Below the pieces are notes generated by a model. It saw nothing but the letters and a program-made list of their open reading frames with translations. It was not told the origin of the DNA and did not search any database. From positions 744,001 to 808,000 of the forward strand of contig NGZR01000006.1 in assembly GCA_002197995.1 (NCBI GenBank): a stretch of DNA of 64,000 nt, given 5' to 3'. The translations under genes and the position numbers were made by a program. Positions 46,601 to 58,791 of this stretch are shown piece after piece (position 1 is the first letter of the stretch; every line of letters begins with the position of its first letter). This DNA is from Gaeumannomyces sp. JS-464 (taxonomy: Eukaryota; Ascomycota; Sordariomycetes; Magnaporthales; Magnaporthaceae).

Positions 46601-49600
46601 CCTTCGTGGAAGATATCCCACTCGAGGATGGCCTCGTGCAGTCTCTCCATCGGGGGAGTGATACGAGCACGCAGATCCTTCTTTGACCGCTGTATCTTCG
46701 TCTTCTTGACGGGACCGACTTGTTTGGCCCTGAGCTCCTTAAGTCGGCGCGCAGACGCGTCCTTACCGGCTTGACCGTCCTTTAGGAGATCAGCCATCTC
46801 CTCATCGTCGTCAGAATCGTCATCCTCGTCTTCGTCGCTCCCGACGAATGTCTCGCTTTTGGTTGGTGCGTGGGTTTTGTCAAGGACGCCCGCGATACCC
46901 TTGAGGCCAGTCCCTTCCCCGCCGACCATCTTGCCGGAGGCTGCTGCTTCGCGCAAAGCCTCAGCGCGAGCGCGAGCAGCATTGGCCTTGATTCGCTCCT
47001 GCTGTTGTTTCTGACGAGCCTCCCTGATACTAAGTTGTGTCGCCTTTATTGCAGCAGAGCTAAGGACTGAAGGCTTTCGTGGCTGCTGAGATTGCGCTTT
47101 TATCGTGCTGAGGACCGAAGAGGCTTTTCCGATGCCGCGGATTCCGCCTTCACTGCCGAGGGGCGGGGCAGCGAGCTAGCAGTAGATGTAGGGGTAGTTG
47201 TAGTAGCAGACGAGTGGGGAGAGTCTGTGGAAGGAAGCGCTTTTGACCAGGCGTCGAGACTGCTCTGCTTCCTCGCCTGGGCCTTAGCAACAGGCTTGAG
47301 GACGGAGTGACTGGAGGAGTCTGACTCCTCGCTAAAGTCGGTGCCGAGCGCTCGCAGCAGCTCGGCTTTCTGGGGCGGCCGCAGGTTGGAATTTGTCTTG
47401 TATCTGCCGTCGGGCTGCCGGATGCAGATATCCTTGAGCATCTGCAGGGGCTTGGAAGGGAGGACCATGTCAAACTCGCGGAGGCGTCGAAGGAGCTTTC
47501 CAACCGACCTGGCAAAAACTGCAAGCAGTTCTTGGTCCCGCAGTTGCAGCATCTGGGTGTATTGCGTGGTTATCACTCGGGGCTGGTCGAGGACAACTCT
47601 CATGGCCGCCGCCCGCGCGTCGCTCAGCGCCTTGGGGTCGTCACCTCGGCTGGTTGTAACACTTATAGCATTCGCGATCAGGCCATCCTCGGCGAGAAGA
47701 GCATCTGCGTGGAGTACCGCCTGTGTGCAACAGTCCTCCATATCCTTCTTGGAGACGTACTTCTCAGACCAGGCCTTGGTCTGGCCAAAGAAGTACCCCA
47801 GGAAGTTCCACTGGCGCCTCCACCAATATCTGACAGCCTCGCCCTCTGACCACGTCAGTTCGCGAGACCGCAAAAGGCCAGTAGTCGAGTTGCAGAGAGC
47901 ATCCAGGATATCCTGATACCATCTCAACAGGTTAGGCACGGGGCCAAACATGTCGGCAGCGAAACTAGCCTCGGAGGGGATCTTAAGGCCGACAGCATCC
48001 GAGAAAGACCTTAGGAAGACCTCTGTGTGTGAGCCTATCATCTTCTCGAGAGCGTCGGATCGGCTGTCCTCTCCGGTGAGAGACTTCATAAAATCGACCG
48101 CAGCGAGGCTGATAGACTCCTCGCCGTGTATCAGGCATCCGACCAGTGCGCCCAGGGCGTCCTTGTCAGAGCACAGGTTCTTCAGTTCATCCGAGGTGAA
48201 CACGCTCACTCGTCCAATGAGACGCCCGATCGATTCTGCTGTAGCCTCGAACTGCTTGTTGAACTTGGCCTTCTTCTCGTCCTTGATGCCACCTTCTTTC
48301 TTTCCTGGAAGAAATCTCTCAACACCCCGGAGGTTTAGGGTGGCGATTATGATGACGTTGGCCAGTCCTGTCGTCTTGGACGGCTGCATGTGGTCGATGA
48401 AGGCATCCCATAGCTGAGATGATCTCCGCTCAACGACTCGGTTGTATGATTGCGCCCCCTTGATCGCGATAGACTCGGCGTAAAAGGTTCTCGAGTCGAG
48501 GGTGAGCGCAAGCTCGATGACATGGAGAGCCTTGGCCGACAGCCCAATGTTATATCGGTCGCCGGGTTTGAGGCTGACGCAGTCGATGAGGAAGTCCTTG
48601 TACTTCAGCACAATGTTGTAGGTGATGTCGATGTAAACCAAGGCGGTAGTGAAAGCAAGCTTTTCGCCGTCCAAGCCTTTGAGGGTGCATGTCAAGGCGA
48701 CAAGCGCTGCATCAGCGCACACCGCCTTGGCGTCCCTCGTTGTCTCGTGGCTCGCTTTGAACGTATCCAGGAGCTGGTGGAGGATGGAATCGCAGGCGTC
48801 GCTACGGCCGGTTGGCTGCAACGAATCCATGAGATTCTTGACAAAGTACGATAGAAGCGGCATTTCACCCTTGCCTTCTGGCACCAGCATCTCAGGCTCA
48901 AGAGAGCGTGCAAGCAGCCCCATGAACGCCCTGCAAGCCCAGATATGCTGGGTGAGGATTGCAGGTGACAAGTCGGAGAGAGCAGACCAAAAGGCCTTGG
49001 TGGACTTCCGCATCAGCGCGCAGAAGGTACGGATTAGCGTCGCAAGGACATCCGGATCATCGATGATGGCCAGATGGTTAAATGCCAGATGGTAGATGTC
49101 GGGCTGGATCTGCATACCGCGCAGGGTGTGCAGGACGAATTCTTCACTCATGGCGGGAAGCAGGACGGCTAGTCCTTTCCAGAACCGTTTTACACGAGCC
49201 TGATCGGTAGCCTGGTGTGCTACAGCCTCCATCTCACTGGCCAGGTACTCGTTGACGGCCCAGTCAAACTGGTCCGGCTTTAAGGATTCGGGCGGGATGC
49301 TCTCCCAGGCAGCCTTGGCAAACCCACTACGCAACTCATTCTCCTGGAAGAGAAAATGGGTCATAGTTGGGATGACACCGGATCCGAGACGCAGGGGCTT
49401 CTTAACCTTCTGGATCTCCTGGAATACGTAGTTGAACCCGGCGCGGTTGTCAGGCAGGGAGAGGTAGGGCATGCAGCAGAGCGCCTCATAGAGGGCGAGG
49501 ACCGCAGTCTCGTCCCGCTTGGCCAGCGCATTCGTTTTCACGGGCCATTTTCCCTCAGTATTTTCTCGGCGGCCCCAAGGCCGAGGTCGATGCGAGCCTT

Positions 49601-50104
49601 GTCGAAGGCGTTGAGCTTTGTTGACATGATAGCGGCCGTATCTTCGTTGAATTTGCTGCGAGAGAGCAAGAGGTATGATCGTCAGCAATCGTGACCAAGC
49701 CAGGCACGAGGCAACCAGTAAATGCAGGATCTCGAGTCTCACTCGGCAAGCTTTTGGATGAACGGCTTCCTCGCCTTGTGCCAGAGCCGTATGCAGAAGG
49801 CACACGACTTGAGGTAGGTCTCGGCCCTCTCGATCCATTTGTCGAACCATTCTGAAGCCTGGTCCTTGCTGATGGCGAGGACAAGCGACGCGGATAGAGA
49901 GAAGTCGAGACGTTCTTTGGCGTTATCGAGTCGCGATGCCCTCTCGTCGGCAGAAAGCCCGCTCTCTTCGGGGTCGGGGCACTCGTAGTCGGTTCCGTCA
50001 TCGTCGTCGACCTGGGGACAGAAGAGGTGCATCTGCTCGGGGACCGTCTCCAGCTTCTGGAAAGCGGTTATGATTTCCTCGTAGACGCCATTTGGGTCCT
50101 CCAT
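43639..50104 (-). CDS. SEN1: SEN1 RNA/DNA helicase (transcription termination)
   Basis: Exons: 50,104-49,743; a long exon from 49,655 to about 44,022; about 43,929-43,780; and 43,710-43,639. Introns are 87, about 92 and 69 nt. About 2,070 residues, normal for filamentous-fungal Sen1. The N-terminal domain (EQMHLFCP...) is followed by a long helical region and a Lys/Gln-rich linker. The SF1 helicase then shows Walker A GPPGTGKTKT (about 45,913-45,945), IIDEAAQC (about 45,230), GDPKQLPPT (about 45,155), QYRMHPEIS (about 45,035), DAFQGRECEIIIFSCVRA and MNVGLTRARSSLWVLG. The tail ends PPKKKGPADPF. Sen1 unwinds RNA:DNA hybrids and ends non-coding transcription. Single-base shifts near 49,543, 47,175, 46,344, 44,986, 44,805, 44,756 and 44,357 interrupt it; the family pattern continues across each. 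An alternative start is at 50,197. Confidence 0.9.
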
Positions 50105-51085
50105 CCTGGCGAGCGGTAGCGGATCACGCCCTGCACCTGCGAGCTTGTCGACGGCCGGAGTCGGAGCATACGTGGACGTCTTTTGCCCTGGTAACAAACG
50201 GTTTGATGGCTATCTGAGTCGAGTCGGAAACGGGTCAAGGCTGTTGATGCGATCAATCATCCGTCGTGACAGCACTGGATTGTGCAAGAATCAGTCTGGA
50301 CTCTGCCCGGCAGAACAAAGCAGGTTGGCCGGGCACTTGAGACCCCAGTCCTCTTGGATAGTAGGCTTATGGCAGAATTTAGAACCTAGGTTTCGTCAAT
50401 GTCCGCAAGCGGCTCAGCACAGCACGTCCCTCCCTCTTTCGCGCCTTCTGTAGCCTTTGGAAACGCGGCGCGTCACTGTCGCAGCCATTAAAGCCCTGCG
50501 GATGACTAACGAGCTTAAAATATGGGGCCGAACCTGGAGCTTTTAGCCCTTCGGCAGGCGCTCTTCTTCCAACGCCCTTGCCGAACTCGCGGCTTTTTTT
50601 CTTTTTTCTTTTTTTAATCCTTCCGTTTCGCCCATCCCCCATTTGTGTTTCTTTTCTATGTTTTCTCCATCCCTTCTGCATCTCTAATATTTGTTCCTGT
50701 CAAAAACGGTGTAAACTCACGGGCTTCAGAACCTATGTCGTTTGGCATGTGCGAGTTCCGAGTCGACAAACGCTCTGGGGTGACGCCGTAATGACAATCG
50801 ACGCCTGTGGTTAAATTCACCTCGGGTATCTTAGAACTTGGCCCATCATCTTCTCAGTCCTGATCGTCCCTCAGGTCTTCCCCTTCTACAGCCCTTCCCC
50901 AAATTGTGTTCCTTCTGCAACTGAGCCTCCAGGACGAGCGTTCCTTTGCCTCTATTTCGTCAAGCTGGGATTTCCCACCGAATTCATCGTGCGCATATTA
51001 GTACGCCTCTTGAGCCATGCCTTTGTCTTCCATATTCATATGAGTGGCCGCGCCCGGTCACCCCGACATGCGCTGCTTGCTGTGG
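50105..51085. other. intergenic region
   Basis: This lies between the SEN1 start and the 3' end of the glycosylase gene. A frame upstream of SEN1 continues to 50,197 and may be a 5' exon or leader. A T-rich tract lies at about 50,596-50,618. Nothing else is supported. Confidence 0.45.
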
Positions 51086-52263
51086 CTACTGCCGGCCGAC
51101 CGCCTCGTAGAAGTCGTCGATGGCTTCCAGATTCGCCTTCCTGTCCTCTATCATCATCTCGTCCAGCTGCCGAAACTCAGGAAGCAGCTGAAGGGATGCT
51201 TCCAAGTCGGCCCTCCGGTACGGAGCCATGGCCTTGTCCACAATATAACGCCACTCGGCCCCGGACTCTTCTGTCCAAGGTTCGACAAAGTAGCGTGCAG
51301 TGGCAATGTTTTCATGCTTGACAGAAGGCTCCTCGAAAATCGGGCTGCTGTACTGACAGGCATCCGTCATCGTAACATCTTGCGTGCTCATCTCCGCATC
51401 CTTCTTTTCCTCCTCTTGCTCTTCTCGCTTGCTCGTCAAGCCTTCTCGCATCGGGGCCGAGGGTGTAGGTGGTGGTAGTACATTGGACATCGGCTCATTC
51501 AGGGACTCGTTCATCTTCAAGGTGGTGTCGGTAGAGATTTGCGCAAGCGGCGTAGACCAACTCGGGCATTCCAGTGCAAGAGGAACATGTGCCCGGGCAC
51601 TAGGATAGTTAGGTATGTAAGGAGTTATGCAGAGACTGATGGCGGGAAGCGTCGTGACATCGGGAAGCGTCGTTGCAGCTGGAGACGTCGGGACAACCGG
51701 TGATGTCGAGGCGATGGGAGGCACTGCGCCCACATCAACCTTCCCCTTAGCGGCTGCATCCCCCTTGCGCCTATCGAGCAAGTCCTCAAGTGGGCAGACG
51801 CACGCCTCCCACTCCCACTTCCCACCACCAGCTCCCGCCCCCGCCCCCTTTCCATCCCCCCGGCCCTTGCTCCCCGCCGCGCACCGGAAGCAGCTCTGGC
51901 CGTGAAAGACCAGCAGCTGGTGCAGGTCGTATTTTAGATGGTCCGGGACGCGGACCTCCAGGTGGTAAAACGTCGGCTGGTCGCCCGCGCGGTCGGGCAC
52001 CCAGCCGAGCCAGCGCGCGAGGCGCCAGACGTGCGTGTCGACGGCGAGGCACGGCTTGCGCAGGCAGAAGAGCACGACGCAGGCCGCCGTCTTGACCGAC
52101 ACGCCCTGGAAGGCCGAGAGCTGCCGCAGCGCCTCGGCCACCGTCACCTCGGGCCGCCGCAGGCGCTGCAGCGACAGGATGTTGCCGCTCAGCTCCACAA
52201 TCTCCGCGTCCCTGTCCTCGCCGCTGTATGGTAGTGATGTATTAGAATCTTTTGTTGCTGTTG

Positions 52264-52305
<42 letters not shown>

Positions 52306-52945
52306 GTTCCGCCGTTGTTGTTGCTGTTGTGGATGACGACGACGATGATGCAGTTACTCCCGGTGATGATACCGGCGCTGGCGACAGCGCCGAGGATGAT
52401 GATGTCCAAAGCGACGCCGCCGGACTCCCATCCCCCTCCATCGCAGCGCCCCCACCACCGCCATCACCACCATCCAGCGGCGACGGCATGCTGGCGTTCT
52501 TGTCCGCCCGCAGCGCCGCCAGCCTGGCCGTGTTATCCGCACGCACCCTGGCGCACAGCGCCTTGACGAACTCGGTCTTCTTGTTGCCCAGCCCGCAGCC
52601 CTTGATGGCGGCGTGCACGCGGTCCGAGGGCGCGTCCGCGACGGCGAGCCAGTCGACCGTGTTGCCGCCACGGCCGGCGCCGAACTCGGCCACCAGGTTC
52701 CGGACGGCCGCGTCGGCCCGCGCCATCTGCGTCGCCCCGCTGATGATGGTCCGGCAGAGCGCGTCCAGCACGTCGTCGACCTCGCCGCAGCCCGCGACCG
52801 TGGCCGACGGCTTGGCGATGACGCCGCCGCCCGGGCCGTGGAAGGCCGTCAGCCGCTCCCAGACCCGCTGGCAGTCTTCCGGGCTGGGCGCCACGTGGTC
52901 CGGGAAGGGCGTGACGCCGTGCCTGATTCGCTTCCTGGTAGGCAT
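51086..52945 (-). CDS. HhH-GPD superfamily DNA glycosylase (EndoIII-like)
   Basis: A single exon encodes 619 residues, starting MPTRKRIRHG; the open frame runs 112 codons further up without pattern. The helix-hairpin-helix is FQGVSVKTAACVVL (about 279-292), with Lys285 in the place of the EndoIII catalytic Lys. AVDTHVWRLARWLGW supplies the conserved Asp303. These remove damaged bases and cut the abasic site. The iron-sulphur loop is altered: Cys352 and Cys355 as CFRC, then a Gly/Lys-rich insert, then Cys382 and Cys384 as CVC, unlike the C-X6-C-X2-C-X5-C of EndoIII. The N-terminal half (ISGATQ...GLGNKKTEF) holds the first part of the fold. A Ser/Thr-rich and polyalanine insert (about 175-235, coded by the CTG repeat) splits the domain. 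The long C-terminal tail is acidic. Confidence 0.82.
52267..52302 (-). repeat. CTG trinucleotide repeat coding polyalanine
   Basis: Twelve perfect CTG units on the plus strand are read on the minus strand as GCA within the glycosylase gene, giving a run of alanines inside a disordered insert. Runs of this kind often vary between strains. Confidence 0.85.
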
Positions 52946-54325
52946 GACGTATTGCTTAGGTGTTTTGTTGCCAGCCTGCGGTCTTGGGGAGATTGTAGTT
53001 AAAGGGAACCATGCGCAACTCGAGTGCTGAAAACTCGGATAGTTCGACTCAAGTCCGTTCGTTGCGCGGGCTGCAGTTTTATCACCTTGCGCCCATGATT
53101 CCCTGACGTGGCTGTGTAAGGAAGAAAAAAAAGCAACGAGTTCAAAGTGACAGGGTGAAGCGGCAGATGTGGCACTTCCGATAAAGGCAACCCTTGTTGT
53201 TGGAAAGGAAAGGAAGGGCTGAACGATGAATTCGACACTCCTTCCTTTCCTGGGAACTCCTGACGATACTCGGGCATTCATTCAAGTAGGTTGCTGCCTG
53301 TTTGGTTGGCTCGGTATTCAGGCGTCCAAGCCGAGAGAAGACATCGAATACTCGGTAATCTACTTGAAGAATTTCGTTCCAAAAAGAACCGGTATAGAAT
53401 ACGAGGTTTTGCTGCGGTGAAGCTGATGCATGCGTCTTGGTTGCTTGTTGGTCATCGTCCCGAGTGAGCTGGCCGTGAATCGAGCTCGAGGAAACTTTGG
53501 CCAGCGTGACTTTTTTTTTGGACCGACGGCTGCGTGGGTGCCGAGTGAATGACGGCTGGCTGCATCCAATTTGCGTCAAGGCTGGAACAGAGGCTCGGGG
53601 GCAGTACCTACCTCATGTAGACGCAGGTCAGGACAGACTGCCAAAAAGGAGCGCTGGCGAGATGGCTTGGCTACGACAGGATACCTGCCCTCAATTTCGC
53701 CCCTCAAACATGATGGAAAGAGCGACGTCCGTATTGCATGCAAGCAGCCACCGAACCGGCTGAGGTACCTGACCAGAGAAAGCTAACTGCCGAGCAAAGG
53801 CCGCGCCGAGGATCAGGGCGGCCCGTGGCAGAACGCATTGTCCATTAGAACGAGCCTACCAAAGGGCCACACAGGGGGTGAATTTAGCCTCAAGGCTCCG
53901 TCTGAACTCTCGACAGAATTGCTGGGACACTCCATGGTCTCGGAATTCTAGACCTTGATGGCAGCTTGAATCAGACGCTTTTGAAATGAGCAACTCCGTA
54001 ATCCGGGTCTATCTATAGATGCGGCAACGTGAATTATATATCTCACATGGCAGGTCTAGACGTGTCGTCCACTATAAACACCCGTCCGAGACCAGCGCCG
54101 AGCACATGCGGGTTAATCAATGCTGCCCGGCTTTTGGGGTAGATTTCCCCGTCTCTCCCAATATTCTTCATCAACCAAACCATGTCCCCTCCTTTAATGT
54201 CCGGCGGGTTGTTACCCTAGACCATCTACCCGCAAAAAAAAAAAAAAAAACCATGCATGCGTTGAATACACTTAGGGTTGCTCGGTCGCAACGTTGTGAA
54301 GACTGGTAATGATTCACTGGTTAGT
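52946..54325. other. intergenic region with poly-A tract
   Basis: This is the promoter side of the glycosylase and the 3' side of the purine gene. A run of A residues lies at about 54,233-54,250. Several short open frames are on both strands, none with a domain or intron. Confidence 0.45.
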
Positions 54326-56304
54326 TCAAATCACGTGCGTTGGCTTGCCTTCTCGTCTTTGGGCTTCAACTGACCTGATGTCTTGGCGGTCCATGGGAGA
54401 GGCTAGAGGCACCCGATGAAGGACAGGCGACCCACTCGTGCTGCTGGGTGCCCCGCCGTTCTGGCGCGTTGCTGGGGGAGACACCGGCCCAGCAGCAGCG
54501 CCCGAGATGGAAATCTGGACAGGGCCACTGTTGCCGGCAAGAGAGCCGCTCCGGCCCGATGCCGAGCCCTCCACGGCATGGATCTTCCTCTTCTTTCCCC
54601 TCAGGTCGTTGAGGTGCTCAAAGTAACCCTCGGGCACAGGTGTTACATACTTGCCGCAGAAGACGCCCACCTCGAAATCCTGTGTTTTCGGGTCGCGCGG
54701 GAGAGCTCTGCGCAAGCGGCCTTGAGGTCGTCAAGGTCCTGGTAGATGACCTCCTCAGCCCCGATATGCTTGGCAATATCGAAGCGGTCTCGCTCGTGAG
54801 CGACCAGCTCGCTGGGTGATGCCAGGTCGATGCCGCTGAAAACAGTTAACAACTGATGCCTTACACGCCACTCCCCTGTGTCTGATAGACGGGCAAAAAC
54901 TCACTAGATGTGCGGGTGCGTAATAGGCGGCGCACAGCTGGCAAAGATGACTTTGCGCGCGCCAGATTCCCTCGCCATGCTGACAATTTCGCGGCTGGTC
55001 GTGCCACGGACTATACTGTCGTCGACAAGCAAAACGCAGCGACCCTGGAACTCGGACGCCATCGCGCTCAGCTTTCTCCGCACGCTCTTGGTCCTCGCTC
55101 CCTGGCCCGGCATGATGACTTGAAGAAACAAAAATATTAGAACGTGCTTGCCGCATACAAGTTGTGCAGTGTGGCCCAGACTCACATGTTCTGAAAACAT
55201 ATCGGTTCTTCACGAACGCATGGCACAATGGCTTGCCCAGCGTCTCAGAGACGACAGCTGCCGACACGTTGGACGTCTCCGGAATCGGGATAACAACATC
55301 GATGTCCTTGATGACTTCCTCTCCGAGTTCGGTGCGGATCCTCTGGGCAAGCATCTTGCCCATGTTTTGACGTGACCTGTACACCGAGATTCCGTCCATC
55401 GTAGTATCCGGGCGCGCGAAGCTGCAAACACACACGTCAGTACAGATGAACAAACTTTGTCTGTGTAGACGTCAAGCCAAACATAGTGGAACTTACTAGA
55501 CAAACTCGAAGATGTCCGGAGTGTAGGCCGCGGGCTCCTGGACCTGGTGAAAGACAGGCTGCCGACCCTTGCCGATGAAAACGGCCTGGCCGGGCAGATG
55601 TCCTTGATGTCGGAGAAGCCCAGCTGGCGGAGCGCGACATCTTCCGACGCCAGCATGTAGTCGATGGCACCCTCTAGGGTCTTGGATGGCCGGCTGCCCA
55701 TGACTAACGGTCGGATGCCGTTGGGGTCTCTGAAGCCAAGAATTCCATAGCCAGCGATCAAGGCGGTACAGGCCCAGGCGCCCTTGCAGCGCTGGTACAT
55801 GCGGCCCAGAGCCTTGAACAGATCCTCCTCGTTCACGCGAGACTTTCCAGTCTCGTTGAGCTCGCTGGCAAAGATGTTCAGCATCAGCTCGCTGTCGCTG
55901 TCAGTGTTGACGTGGCGGTGGGCGGTCTTGTCGAGGAAGTAAGCCAGCTCTGGGGCGTTGATCAGGTTTCCGTTGTGGCTGAGAGCCAGGCCGTAGGGCG
56001 AGTTGCAGTAGAAGGGCTGCGACTCGGCAGACGAACTCGTACCGGCGGTCGGGTAGCGAAGGTGGCCGATGCCCATGAATCCGGGGAGATCGGGTATGCG
56101 CTTGCCCTCTAGGAAGACCTTGGATGCCATTCCATTGCCCTTGCACTGGTAGATGCGCCCCGCGGCAGTACACATGGCGATGCCGCTAGCATCCTGGCCA
56201 CGGTGCTGTAGGAAGTACAGGGCCTCATGAAGATCGCCGGCGCCGAGGCAAGGTGTTTTGGGGTCGTCGACGTGGCCCAGGATCAGGCCGAGAATACCAC
56301 ACAT
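54326..56304 (-). CDS. ADE4: Amidophosphoribosyltransferase (first step of purine synthesis)
   Basis: Exons 56,304-55,497, 55,421-55,186, 55,118-54,905 and 54,835-54,326; introns of 75, 67 and 69 nt. With two one-base repairs, all phases and the stop fit exactly and give 589 residues. The mature enzyme starts MCGILGL, with Cys2 as the glutaminase nucleophile. Family blocks: [39 protein letters not shown] and the PRPP-binding [18 protein letters not shown]. It transfers ammonia from glutamine to PRPP to make phosphoribosylamine. One C appears missing at two GGG runs of the plus strand (55,592-55,594 and 54,699-54,701); the protein pattern continues in the next frame each time. The Ser/Pro-rich C-terminal tail is normal for filamentous fungi. 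Confidence 0.93.
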
Positions 56305-57642
56305 GATGACAGATATGATACGCAGAAGTGGCTAGGTTATTTAGTATAGGTGCCCTCTAAGGCGAAAGGTAACCTGGGTGGAGGAGACAGCAAGGTCAGT
56401 TTCGGGTCGGCAAAGACGTCTTTTGTGTGGAGATGGTATTTGCGATTCAGTGGGGTGGAGGTTGAGGCGGCTCGTCAAGGAGCCAAAGTAGCGAGGGAAG
56501 AGTTCAGATCAATAAAAACTTTTTTCCGCATAGTGTACTAGGAAGTCAAGCATTATATTTTGATGATCATCATGTCGAATTGGAGAACCGGTAAAGCAAG
56601 CGTGACGAATTACTGAATCTTCAAGCCATATACAAACCTTGCTCTGGCGCTCCTTCGAGCCGTGGGCGCTTCTCCGATATCTCGGCGACTTGCCGATCGA
56701 ATCTTGTCGGCCGTTACCGGAGGATGCGTCAAGCCGGACAGAGGCGAGACGGACGATGGAGGGTGAGGGCACGTGGCTCGATGCCAAAGGGAACTCGAAG
56801 ATCAAGGCGGGAAGTAATAGGCAGGACGGCCTAGGGAGGTGTCGATGCTCAAGTCGTGGCAAACCCGGCAGGTCTCCATTTTGAGAACTTTCTCTGGGTT
56901 TTTTTTTCTCTCCGGAAACTCGAGAGAAGAATTCGAGGGTCATGATTTTTTTTTTCTCCTCGCAGCTGCCCCCTCTGATAGGTTTGCCCCACCCATTGAT
57001 AAACGGCGGCTCACCAAAAATGTGCCCCAAATGACCAATTGGTGGGGTAAGTGGAGATTTTCATGCAGGGAACGTGCTGCCATGTGAGGTGCTTTACAGG
57101 GATGGCACTTTTTGCTGCCGCGGCAATGTGCAACCGCAGCGCTCAATTCGAACGGGATTGCGGTTCCGACCGGCTCGACGCGGTATCGTAATCCCGATTT
57201 CGTGCCATTCATTCGTTCTAGCCTCGGAATCGAGATCTCATCTTTCACGCACACCTCTGTCGCCAGGTGACACCGCTGTCCAGGGCGTGGGGAACATTGG
57301 ACGTAACCTTCCCAGCCCATTTATTGGTCGCGCCCCCTCGATCATCCAGGCTATAGCGTTGATTGCTTCCCTCCAGTGGCCAAGAATAGCACAGCAACAA
57401 CACATGGACGACGTGATGGTGCCATCCACGGACACGAACCGACAACCTTATCTCGCATAAGATGCGGGTGTAGTCGCGCACAGGCGCATGACGCACGTGG
57501 CCAGCAGGTGTCGTCAAACGAGACGCGAGTATCACCTTTTGATCGTGTGTCGCCCTAGGCTTGGAAACTATGGCCTTCGATGATGCGGCCTTGGATACCT
57601 ATCTACAGACCAACGCCAGGCTTCTATACCAAATTCGATTGC
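56305..57642. other. intergenic region
   Basis: This holds the promoter of the purine gene and the 3' flank of the ACC deaminase gene. T-rich tracts lie near 56,899 and 56,946. No coding sequence is supported. Confidence 0.5.
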
Positions 57643-58791
57643 CTACATCTCCGAATAGGCGTTGAGCGCCAGCTGGCCACCTAGGTGGGCATACAGCACG
57701 TTGCTGCCGGGCTTGATGTCGCCGTTGCGGATCATGTCCATCATGCCGGCCAGCGACTTGCCCTCATAGACGGGATCCGTGATGAAGGCCTCGGTGCTGG
57801 CGCCAAACTTGATGGCATCGATGGTGCGCGCGTCGGGCACACCGTAGGTGCCGCCGTGGTAGCGGTCATCCAGCTCGATGTCGGCGTCGGTCACGCTGTC
57901 GTCGCCCTCGAGCCCAATCTTGGAGCCCGTCACCCTTGCGATCCGCAGCACCTGCTCGCGCGTCTGCGGCACAGTCGCCGACGCATCGATGCCGATCACC
58001 CGGCGGGGCTTGGAGCCGTTGCGCTTCTGCGCCAGCTTGAAGCCCGCCACCATGCCCGCGAAGGTTGACCCTGTGACGGCGCAGACGATCACTGTGTCGA
58101 AGAAGATGCCCAGCTCCTTCTCCTGCGCCTCCACCTCGAACGCCCACCGCGCAAAGCCCAGTCCGCCCAGCGGGTGGTCGCTCGCGCCCGCCGGGATCGA
58201 GTACGGCTTCTTGCCCTTCGCCTCCAAATCAGCGACAGCGGCCGCGAGCGAGTTTTTGTGCTCGATGCCGAAGCCCGAAGGATCTAGCCTCACGTCGGCG
58301 CCCATCAGCCTCGACAGCTGGATATTGCCGATTTTGTCGTAGACCGGGTCGGACCAGTCCGGCACCCAGTGCTCCTGCACCAGTACTGCCTGCAGTCCCA
58401 GCTTTGTGGCTGTGGCCGCGACTTGGCGCGTGTGGTTGGACTGCACGCCGCCGATGGAGACGAGCGTGTCGGCCTTCTTAGCCAGGGCATCTGCCGCGAG
58501 GTACCTGCCACACGCACAAATGTCTTATTAGCGCTTTCCGACTGCAGGAGAAAAATATGAAAGAAAGCGGGGAGAAGGGAGGAGAAAGAATTCTCACTCG
58601 AGCTTGCGCGTCTTGTTACCGCCATATGCTAGGCCTGAGTTGCAGTCATCCCGCTTAGCGTATACGTTGACCTTTCCGCCCAGGGCTTCGGATATGCGGG
58701 GGAGGTGTTGGATGGGCGACGGCCCAAAAGTCAACGTCTCCCGCGGGATGCTGGCAAAGGGCTCCGGGAGCCGCAGGTCGAGGGTGCTCAT
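57643..58791 (-). CDS. 1-aminocyclopropane-1-carboxylate deaminase
   Basis: Exons 58,791-58,598 and 58,504-57,643; the 93-nt intron (GTGAGA donor, GGCAG acceptor) falls inside the glutamate of NKTRKLE-YLA. 351 residues, usual for the family. This PLP enzyme opens the cyclopropane ring of ACC, the ethylene precursor of plants, to 2-oxobutyrate and ammonia. Family blocks: the start [30 protein letters not shown] with the PLP lysine (Lys60), [31 protein letters not shown], and VLYAHLGG near the end. D-cysteine desulfhydrases are the closest relatives; the NSGLA and QSNHTRQ blocks fit the deaminase group, but without the diagnostic residues checked in a structure the substrate is an inference. 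The frame is intact. It lies upstream, in the same direction, of nothing co-transcribed that I can prove. Confidence 0.88.

Noticed and set aside
52035..53030. 331-codon plus-strand frame with alanine run
   Set aside because: Antisense of the HhH-GPD glycosylase and its CTG repeat.
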